Shown piece after piece: positions 55,548 to 64,000 of a stretch of 64,000 bases of DNA. The first letter of the stretch is position 1. Each line of letters starts with the position of its first letter. A program made the translations under genes and the position numbers. Source of the DNA: Isoetes taiwanensis (taxonomy: Eukaryota > Streptophyta > Lycopodiopsida > Isoetales > Isoetaceae). Under the pieces are notes generated by a model, which was not told the origin of the DNA, ran no database searches, and saw only the letters and a program-made list of their open reading frames with translations. The stretch covers positions 18,032,042 through 18,096,041 of the forward strand of contig JAJEKV010000008.1 in assembly GCA_021234155.1 (NCBI GenBank), in the 5' to 3' direction.

Positions 55548-58398
55548 TTGACTAAAAAAGGTGCAATTTGCCTAGGTCAATGGTGCCTCTCAAACTCAAG
55601 ATGGTGTCAACATATTGAAAAGAGCAATTTCAATGAAAAAGCACATCCTAGCAAGAATGTTGAAGAAAAACAATTAGTCCTCCATAGTAGGGTGCAATGG
55701 AGGAACAAGAAGGTGAGAATCATGCACAAGTGGAACAAGGAAATAGTAGGCCAAGGAGTCATTGTGCTAGCAGATCCTGATCAAGCTGTTAATGATGAAA
55801 GGCTAGGGGAAGACAATATTGGTATTGCAATTTCTTTGTTGGAAGACAACTGGAAAGCTAAAGGTTTGGGTGACAAGGAATGTTTTGGTTGTGTCAAGCA
55901 ATTGGAGGTTCCTTATATCATGGCATGGCCTATAAGTAGTGTTCAATTTGTGGAGGATTATATTTTTCCAGAGCCTGAGGTTGTTGGGGACAATGATTGT
56001 CTTGATATTGATCCATTGGCAGTTGGAACTCTAAACCTAGGCAAAAGGGGAGAAGTATCAGTTGCCAGACATTATCCTAGCAAAAGAGCCAAGTTGATTC
56101 GTGATACCAAACGTGAGACAATGGTGAAGGTTAGGGGCTCAGATTGTTATTGGAGTGGTTGTATACAATTCTTTACAATAGAACAATTGGTGGAAGCAAG
56201 AGCCACTTTTCAAGAGTATAATGTTGACGAGAGGAGGACCTACATGTACACACTCTTCGAGCATGCACTTCAGGATGAAAGAAACCCAAACAGAAAAAGA
56301 CACCCTTTGCTAGGCAAATGGATATGTAAAAAAGCATGGCAGAATATCCATGCAATTCTAACTTCTTTATGGCATAATTGACAAAAAAAACAGGCAGAGG
56401 GGAACAGTATTGCTTTACATGGAAATAATGGTTTGTTGAGACCAACAACTAGGATCTTGGCTGCTAGGGAGATATTTGAAAAATATATTGATTTCAATGC
56501 AGAGTCTATGCCACACAAAATCAGAAGGGATGAAAAGGGAAGAGCAGTTGGTGAGAAAAGGTTACCATCACATTGTACTCAAAAGAGTATTTTGGAAGAA
56601 GTGAATTCCCCACTTCGAAAATTAGGAATTCTTCCAATATCCCAGCCTAGCTTTAGTAGGCTATGGAAGAAGCATTTCAATCATGTCACCATAGCAACTT
56701 CAAACAACTTTGCAAAGTGCAATTTATGTGCTAAGTTGAAGGAGACTTTTGATAAGACTGTGCAACCTAGTCAAAGGGCTAGGATAAGGGAGCATATGAA
56801 GGACCATATGACTGATCAACTATCATGTAGATCATGTTATTGGATGTGGAGGATTTTATCTGCATTTGAACCTAATAACTATTTATGTATTATACATGAC
56901 AAGATGGACCAGCAAAAGACTTGTCTTCCACAATTCAAGTACATACCAAAGTCATGTGGAAGATCATACCCTTTACAGATATCAATGACTGGGGCAATCC
57001 TGCATGGGCACACTCAAACCTACTATGGCCATTTTAATTTGGAGTTGTGGAGTGATGGTCCAGATTTTCATATTGGGAGTATCATGAGGTGTTTGAGAAA
57101 CTATGAAAATGGATACAATGGTCACCTCCAGGACCCTACACTAGCCAGGCACTACATAGAGCATTGTTAGATGGAAACCCTAACAATATTGAAAAGTTCA
57201 GCAAGGCAAGGTTTAGGAAGCATGGGTCTAGTGAACTTCACGTGCTAGAGCTCAAGATCTACCCAAAAGGTTCCTCTTGCAACTTGATAATTGTGCTGGC
57301 CAAAATAAGAATAGGTGGATGTTTTCTTTCCTATCCTACTTAACAGCTGTGATGCATTATTTGGCAAATATAGTTGTATACTGAAGCAGCAGACAGTGAC
57401 CAACTTTCCTAGGCTAATGGAAATCTTGCATGAATGCACTACTCCAAACCCTATAGCTTCTCTCATAGAAGAAGTGCCCGATTGGAAGAGCTTTGTGGAT
57501 AGTTATACATTGGATCTTGAAGGTCATTCCAGGCCTCTGCCAGTTCACTTTTGGGTGAGAGGTGGGATTCCAATCTTCCAATGGAAGATGAGACCTTGAG
57601 GAGGAGGAGTGGAGAGGAGGGAGGAAATATGGGCGAGAGATGAGAATGGCAAGCCTATGATACCTCCAGGTCAACCAAAAGCTCTAAAACCTACTAAAGA
57701 AGTGAAGCAATTGGGATTGACTAAGGAAGGAATCCAGGACTATATAAAGCATTGGCAAACTAATCCCGATGACACCAACCGTGCCTTGGTGGCTTACTGG
57801 AAGAAGGTGATTAACTTTGTTGGGGGAGATAGACACATCCTCGGATGAATTGAAAGAAGGGTGGTTGCCTAAAACTAGGTGGAAGACCTTAGCGGTCTTT
57901 GAGGATGTTGATGACATCAATTAGTAGCATTAAGTAAAGCAATATGCTCCTCCTCCTTCGACAAACACTATGTTGGTCCTAAGAACAATAGGCCAAAGTT
58001 TCTAGGCATGGATGCTTATGAACCTTCCACCGACTTGGAATGCCACCAATTTGTGGTAGTAAAGCCGCCAGATTTAGATACATATCAGTGGTGGTGGGGT
58101 TCACCATCTCGATATTTGCAAAGAAGAAGGTAATATTAACTTCAACCATGTGGGGTAGAATGGTGGTGTTCCAAGACATCAGTTGACCCCCATTATCCGG
58201 ATAAAGAAAGGTACTCGGATTGTTGGACAAAGAGATGGAGGAGAAATCCAAGTGATCCCGATCTTTGGCTAGACTATGAAAGTGTTTTGTACTCATGGAC
58301 TCCAAACACTATTCCAGCTAGAAATGCGAGAATTACAATACCTCAGGATGTCAGGAAGAAGGCTATGATATCATTAGGGGTGCTTGAAGAAAATTGAA
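55548..58398 (+). pseudogene. DUF7869-like large protein with DNCAGQNKNR motif
   Basis: The plus strand reads through about 540 codons in one phase with one TGA (56379-56381): RIMHKWNKEIVGQGVIVLAD, a WSGCIQFFTIEQLVEARATF segment, TRILAAREIFEKYIDF, a KCNLCAKLKETFDKT cysteine pair and MTGAILHGHTQTYYGHFNLE. After a frame change near 57.15 kb come ALLDGNPNNIEKFSKARFRK, then, after another, LLQLDNCAGQNKNRWMFSFL (about 57.27-57.34 kb). Further pieces are DWKSFVDSYTLDLEGHSRPL and VHFWVRGGIPIFQWKM (57.4-57.6 kb), LTKEGIQDYIKHWQTNPDDT and, last, WLDYESVLYSWTPNTIP ending at 58398. The DN..GQNKNR signature is the hallmark of a multicopy eukaryotic family often annotated DUF7869. A transposase-like RNase H fold is plausible but unproven. 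Confidence 0.6.
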
Positions 58399-60109
58399 TA
58401 ACTATGTAAATTTCTTTCATCATGTTTTTATAATATGGTGCTATATTGTAAAATATTGACTATTTTGTAAATAATATGAGATTACATTTTCATACTTTTG
58501 AGGTGGTTTGTGTGAATTTGAATATGCTATAAAAAATATACAATATGAAATTTGTCCCAAAATTGAGTGATGGTTTAGATGGCCTATAGTTTTATTGCCA
58601 TTGTTTGACAGCTTCCAATGCTTGGCAAAATGCCGAAATAAAAATCGTGGAATATAAAAGCTTTACCTATACTCTATCTTCGTGCATTTCAAAGAGAGAC
58701 CTTAGATTGTTTCATTGAATAACTTTCTTAAATTAGAATTTTGGAGTTATCGACATTTATGCTTCTACAAAACCCAGTGAAAGAAAGCAACATTGAAAAG
58801 ACATGACAATATAGCTCCAGAACCAAATGACAGACAATTGATTAGCCCTGGAGACTTCAAAAACACCCCCTTGTGGGATCAAAATTGCAGCTCTTGAAAT
58901 AGCACTAGGATGCTTAGAAATCTTTCAAGCTTCAATACTTGAATAATCCAGCATTTTCTGCCCTGGTATTTGGTAAATCACACAAGCTTCAGTACTTGTA
59001 TGGCTATTCAAGCATTGCAGTTTTTGAAATAGCACCAGGATGCTTAGAATTCTCTTCAAGCTTCAGTACTTGAATAATCCAGCACCTTCTGCCCTGCCAT
59101 ACAACCTGTTATACCCTTCATTCAAACCACCAATGTTTCCAAATTATTTAAAACGGACTTCTGTCAAACATTATATGGAAATTTCTGATCATTCAATTGT
59201 GAATCTGGACCTTTCTTACTAGTAAGAAAGAGCGGGAGGAAGGAGATATGGGACGGAAATGGCAAACAATTCTCAGATACAGTATAAATACAAGAACTGC
59301 AAGATTTAACGAGGCTAAAAAACTGCTTTATTCAAGATCTCACCGTAATCTGCGAGATCAAGAACCGCCTTGACGATGCTTCCAACACTGTAAATCGTGA
59401 TGAATGATGCAGATCCAAGAATCGTTAACCTACCCCTGCTAGCCGCTGACCCGATTCAAACAAATTTAGATGCTGCTACAGTGCCAGGAGGGCAAGGATG
59501 AGGGCGGCCTCTCCCTGCCACCGCCGCCGTAGTCGCAGGCACGATGAAACGGGCCCCGCTTCATTTTTTTTTCCACTAATGACCTCCAAAAGTACGATAT
59601 TCCTATCTTGGTTGCTGGAATTTCAATAGTGGATTAACTCGATGATACAATTATTGTCTAGTCAGTGGCTTCGCCTGCCCCTTAAACAGATTTGAAGCAT
59701 CTTTTTTATCAGATGATTTCTCTTGCAATAATCAACTAAATCTAGCATGCCGAAAAAGAGGAAAAAAATGGACGAAAGAAAAAATGGATGGAAGCGCTTC
59801 TTAGTATATATAGAACAATGTAGAATATTGGATAATCAGTCTATATGAGCCAAACGTGGCTTGTACACACATATAGATAAGTACCTACAAAAGGACATGT
59901 CTCTATACTAGAGGACATGTCTCTTCACATGACTAGGATTGCCACCTAGGCGTGGTCACATGGCACTTGCCATGTCATTACGTGAGCTTCAATCTGCCCT
60001 GCTTAACAGTTTCTAGAGCTTCTTCTGCCGCTCCACATGACGATGGCATTGAATCTACTTGCATGCTTAACTTCGATCGATACTTCGGGGTGCTTCCTTT
60101 GGTGCTTCC
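58399..60109. repeat. Intergenic, with an approximately 80-bp direct repeat
   Basis: The unit GAAATAGCACYAGGATGCTTAG ... TTCARTACTTGAATAATCCAGCA ... TTCTGCCCTG occurs at about 58895-58967 and 59026-59098. A related middle phrase (AGCTTCAGTACTTG) lies between them. No gene is supported in this tract. Confidence 0.6.
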
Positions 60110-63100
60110 CTTTACGGACTCCGGGCCGAGGGGATCGGGCGGGGGGTTTTGACGAGGCGGGGAGGCCGGACGGGGAGCGGGACGGGGAGCCGGACGATCG
60201 GGCGGACCCAGCTATATATCCAGCTAAGTGCATATCTCCCATCTCTCCTGATTCTTACACATTAGCTTCTCAAAATAGTCAGAAATATACTATGTTCATA
60301 CCGTTTATGAAATAAATTATAAACTTTGTAGTATTCAAATGTATGATTGATCTGGACGAAAGAGAAACAGATAGAAATCGGTGCATGAGCATGACACAAC
60401 ACTATTAGACTAGGACAGATCGTTGCTATAAATTGGAATTCAAGGTAGATAAAGGAATGGTAACGAACGCACAAACAGGCACAACTGTAGAATACAGGAG
60501 GACACCGGGAAGAGGAGCTCGAAGGTTCGACGACAGATGATTCAAAATCTCGGAGCCGTTGAGAAACAAGAATATTCATAGAATAAAATAAATCAAAAAT
60601 GAGGAAATTAATTAATGAATTTAGAAACAACGAGGGCGAAACGTGGCAAAGCGGAGGAATAACATCGGGAGACGGCCGAACGGCAAAGAATAGGGCACGT
60701 GGCAGTAGGAAATATGAGTAAGAATAGGGCACGTGGCACTCGGAGAGGAGGGTAAGAAACCAAGCGAGCGGGGTAGAAATGATCATGACAGCTACGATAG
60801 CCATAATAATGAGTAGTATAGAGAGAATAGGAAGGTACACATGTCGTATAGGGCCAAGGATGTCTTGGCGGAGATTATGAGGGCGAAAATCTTGGGACCG
60901 GGATAGGACAAGACCGGCATTTAAGAGGCGGCCGGAATTCGGAGAGGGGGGGAAATCAGACATAATTTCGTAAACCCTAAATATCCTAAAACCCTATATA
61001 TAACGGTGATAACGAGGAGAAGAGTGATAGTGAAGGCCCCTTTTAGAATTTAGAAATTAGTCTCGGTCCGCTTTGAGCCTAATCTCGGTGGCTACCGGAA
61101 ACGGGCCGGCAAAGAAGCCAACAAGTCCCAGCAATCGCCACGCATCGGAAGCAAATATGGATAAGGGGAAAAAGGTTCGTGAAGGTAGATGGGGAGCAGA
61201 AAATTGGCAAAAGCGTCCCAACCCGCAGGCACCGTGAAACTTGACGGTGCCATTCAATCCGAGTGGAGGAGCTCAACCCGTGGTGTATCTGCCCGGCGGT
61301 TGTATGTGCTGGCGGGGGCTTGCCTTCATGCATCAGGCTGCGGAAGTAATGCTATGCATCTTGTGGCGTAATTCATCATGCTCAGTCCATGCGGGATAGC
61401 CAGTATACTCTAGGGTTGCTTGAAGTACTCGGAGTTTTAGGCGACAAAAACGATTCGGTGAGGCGCCAAGACATAGATCGCACAATGCAATGCTTCAATA
61501 GACTGCAGGTTCACGCCGCCATACAAAGGTCGTCGAGCTACCAGCACAATCTTCTGGTGTGTGATTTCGGCAAGGTCTGTATTTACTGCTGTGAGAAGAA
61601 TCCCGTCGATTTCTTATGTCGGGTATATGGGGAGGAATCTCAAAAAGTTAAAAAGATCGGGGAACCATCGAGGAGGAAAAGAAGCTAAAGCATTAGTTAT
61701 GGGCAGGGAAGAAATCGGATAAGTATGAAGCCAAGGGAGGTCCGAGCAATGGCAAGCCATGCTCTCCTTTTGTGCCACTTTCTTTCCTTCTTTCTTACTT
61801 TTTCTCTTTTATCTTCCTCGGCGCTTTATCCTTTTATCTTCTATACTGTTTACCCTCTTCAACTTCGATTTTTTCGCTTCATTTTTCGTTTTTCTATTGT
61901 CTGTTCAAAACAGCCCTTTGTTCAAAACGACTCAGGTTCAGGTTCAGGAACGACATCGACTTTTAGATGATACAGAAGGGAAACAAATGATTGTTTGTAT
62001 GTCTGCATGAAAAATTTTGTGTAAGAATGGCTGAAAAGACAAACAATGGTCGCGGAGAGAAGAACTCGCCTTAATGTAGACTTTTTCGGTAAATATAAAA
62101 TCGGATGATACCCATAGTAACTTTGCGTCCTGTTATCGGTTATTCTTTCCCTAAAGCAAAAGAGACGCACAACATAACTGTATTTCGTGAACTAATATGA
62201 GGTAGTTAAACTAGCGAGATAACAAATGTAAACGAGAATGCCCGCATACAGCTTGAGGGACACGAAGAACATATTGGATGATACCCAACAATTTAGCTAA
62301 ACCGTCATGAAGAAGCATATAAGCGGGTTGGCGTAAAAACACGATTGAAGACAAAGGAGGACATGTGAGTAAGGTGGTGCGACCCCCGGACCCCGGACAT
62401 GGGCCCACACAGGAGGCACGGTGAACTATAGAAATATAATAATAATAGAAGTATAGTAATATAATAAGGGGTATGGAAGGTCGAATGTAAAGTATGTAAA
62501 AGTATAATATATAGATGACGTCAAGGATGCATCGAGGTTGTAAGATATCAAGGAAAGATATTAAGAAGAAGGATGACGAAAACACTCAAAAGTAAGGGGA
62601 AATACAAAATAATGGGGTGACGTAAGTGACGGATAGAAAGGGAACAAGAATAATTTGGATGAGATAATAAGCCCCGTAAGAGATGCAAAGCAGAGGGAGA
62701 CCGATGAAAGGACACGCGGCAAATACGCAAAGAACAAAATGATTTGAGTAAAAGGCTGACGGGCAAGATATCGACGGAGAGGCTATGCCTCCGGCCACCA
62801 CTGAGGATAGCGAGGGCTAGACCCACCAACCGGTAACCCGGACCACCATAAACTCATCAACCGGAGAGCCGCATATGACTTGTACAAATGGGGTATGAAG
62901 AATACCTCAACTACGGAATTACCGATGTATGGCAACACAGCAGTAAAAGGTGGACGGGAACAAGATACGGAGAAGTGAGGTTAAGCCTCCGCCAGACACC
63001 GTGATAGCGAGGGCAAGACCCACCAACTGGTAACCCGGACCACTAAAAAACTCAATATAACTAACGGTACAATATATGTATGAAGAATACCCCAGAGGAT

Positions 63101-64000
63101 GAAACTGCCGACACCAGGGATCGGGAAAAGTATGGACAAGGGGGGGTTTACCACCCACCACGACTAAGGAGCACGAAAGCACAAAGACAAACGTAACCAT
63201 ACATGCACGTAAAATGAACGAACGCAGAACCACAAAAAAAAATACTAGCAATCAATACGGACAAGCATCTACCCAACCACCGTGACTTGAAAACCGAGAG
63301 GATCAACCTTGGGCAAACGGACTAAAAAAAGAACCGAAAGTGACAATAAAAGGGACGGACGAAACTAATTAGGGCCTTTGAATTTTGAATTTTAAAATTT
63401 GAAATTCAAATCGAACGGTAATCGCCAATAAAAATACCGATTTTAGAAGCAAAGAAATATATATAGTCTTAGGGGAAACGACGGGTTACTCCACAAGCAA
63501 GAGTCTAGCACTAACGCGACCGCTTTTAGAGTCTTTTCGCACGTGATTCTCTTGCAAACGAGGGCGATGGCCGATAGCATCAACGCAGCCAGCCAGAGGA
63601 GATTGAGGCGTAAGAGTTCTCGCGGAGCCAACAAGACCTTAGGGACTTTTGGCACAAATGGATAAGCTGCTAGAGGCAAAGATCCCGAACCTGATGCACT
63701 CAACGATTGGTCGGAGACTTGTAACAAAGAACAAAGCAGCCATCACTAGCATGGACGGAGAGTAGGAGGGTGGAGAAGATGAACGAGGAAAATGCAGAAT
63801 GGACGAGACTCAAGAGGAGAAAGCAAAGATCCCGCAAAGGTTGGTTGAATTAGAGAAATCAAATGTTGAGTGGATGCATGGGATTCATATGATAGGATAA
63901 AACCACATTTATTGGAATATGAGGAGCGTAATAAGATTAAACATGATGTTAGGCTAATTGGGATAGCGAGAGGCCTAATGAGGATATATATCGAAGTTGC
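60110..64000. other. Purine-rich, CpG-retaining tract of unknown nature
   Basis: Base composition changes at about 60.1 kb: a GC-rich block (GGACGGGGAGCGGGACGGGG, 60.17 kb) is followed by about 3.7 kb whose plus strand is visibly rich in A and G and has far more CpG than the DNA to its left. A minus-strand frame of 233 codons (60262-60963) and others are rich in Leu/Ser/Phe/Ile, as expected from purine skew alone. GAATAGGGCACGTGGCA is duplicated at about 60689 and 60722. I recognise no protein. Confidence 0.4.
62754..63110. repeat. Imperfect tandem duplication, about 190-bp period
   Basis: AGCGAGGGCWAGACCCACCAACYGGTAACCCGGACCAC occurs at about 62808 and 63009. The flanks AAGATAT/ACGGAGA, GCCTCCG and TATGAAGAATACC also recur at the same offset. 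The copies differ by many substitutions and small indels. Confidence 0.75.

Noticed and set aside
159-56381. Reassigned genetic code (TAG as Gln)
   Set aside because: TGA and TAA stops and frameshifts also occur in the same remnants, and the damaged genes are repeats; methylation-driven decay explains the pattern more simply.
57979-58305. Minus-strand 108-codon frame
   Set aside because: It is antisense to the C-terminal part of the DUF7869-like pseudogene, where the plus strand reads WLDYESVLYSWTPNTIP.
60262-60963. Minus-strand 233-codon hydrophobic frame as a membrane protein gene
   Set aside because: The Leu/Ser/Ile/Phe bias follows directly from plus-strand purine richness; there is no clear domain and the neighbouring frames show the same bias.

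Overview
This is a nuclear window from a land plant. A fern-like genome is my best guess. The reasons are remnants of a PLS-type pentatricopeptide (PPR) gene and of a plant TRANK1-like gene, GT-AG introns in several coding pieces, L1-clade plant LINE, Ty3 and possible Copia debris, and AT-rich intergenic DNA. The lineage is inferred from the style of the decayed proteins and is not proven. I see no rRNA, tRNA or CRISPR and no clearly intact conserved housekeeping gene; nearly everything recognisable is transposon-related or a decayed gene.

Left third (1-17 kb): a decayed basic protein plus FCP-like HAD phosphatase (+, 0.1-1.3 kb); a possibly intact two-exon gene for a highly acidic protein (-, 2.4-3.0 kb); a frameshifted gene of a widespread eukaryotic family with an SDGC-type motif, probably transposon-derived (-, 3.5-6.2 kb); a long gene-free tract with SINE-like pieces and a 21-bp tandem repeat; and the wreck of a TRANK1-like TPR gene (-, 14.2-15.0 kb).

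Middle (17-40 kb): a nearly full-length L1-clade LINE (-, 17.2-25.8 kb) is split at 20.6-21.7 kb by the 3' end of a second, unrelated LINE whose copies end in a (TTCTA)n tail. Longer copies of that second LINE lie at 29.2-32.6 kb and 46.35-48.2 kb. Two related foldback MITEs (26.75-27.03 and 32.74-33.10 kb), a possible Copia LTR/primer-binding site (35.6 kb), a hairpin (38.0 kb) and a PPR pseudogene (38.6-40.0 kb) follow.

Right part (40-59 kb): this is the most unusual region. Four decayed or semi-intact minus-strand coding units lie in it: an acidic protein (55.1 kb), a coiled-coil protein (49.7 kb), a large two-exon protein with a DGQH motif followed by a region resembling a beta-order DNA methyltransferase (45.8-42.5 kb), and a HAD/FCP-like phosphatase (42.1 kb). 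Most have copies of a palindrome, consensus CACGCCWGGCGTG or degenerate forms, roughly 30-200 bp upstream of their start or exon. A dense cluster of the same palindrome forms a long hairpin inside the intron of the DGQH gene. Acidic and HAD relatives recur at the left end, so I infer a repeated multi-gene element, not yet assigned to a known class. A decayed plus-strand gene with a DNCAGQNKNR motif (DUF7869-like) lies at 55.5-58.4 kb. The last 4 kb (60.1-64 kb) is purine-rich on the plus strand, comparatively CpG-rich, and carries no gene I recognise.

The nonsense codons I could place in frame are mostly TAG, then TGA, then TAA, as expected if methylated CHG and CG cytosines decay to T.
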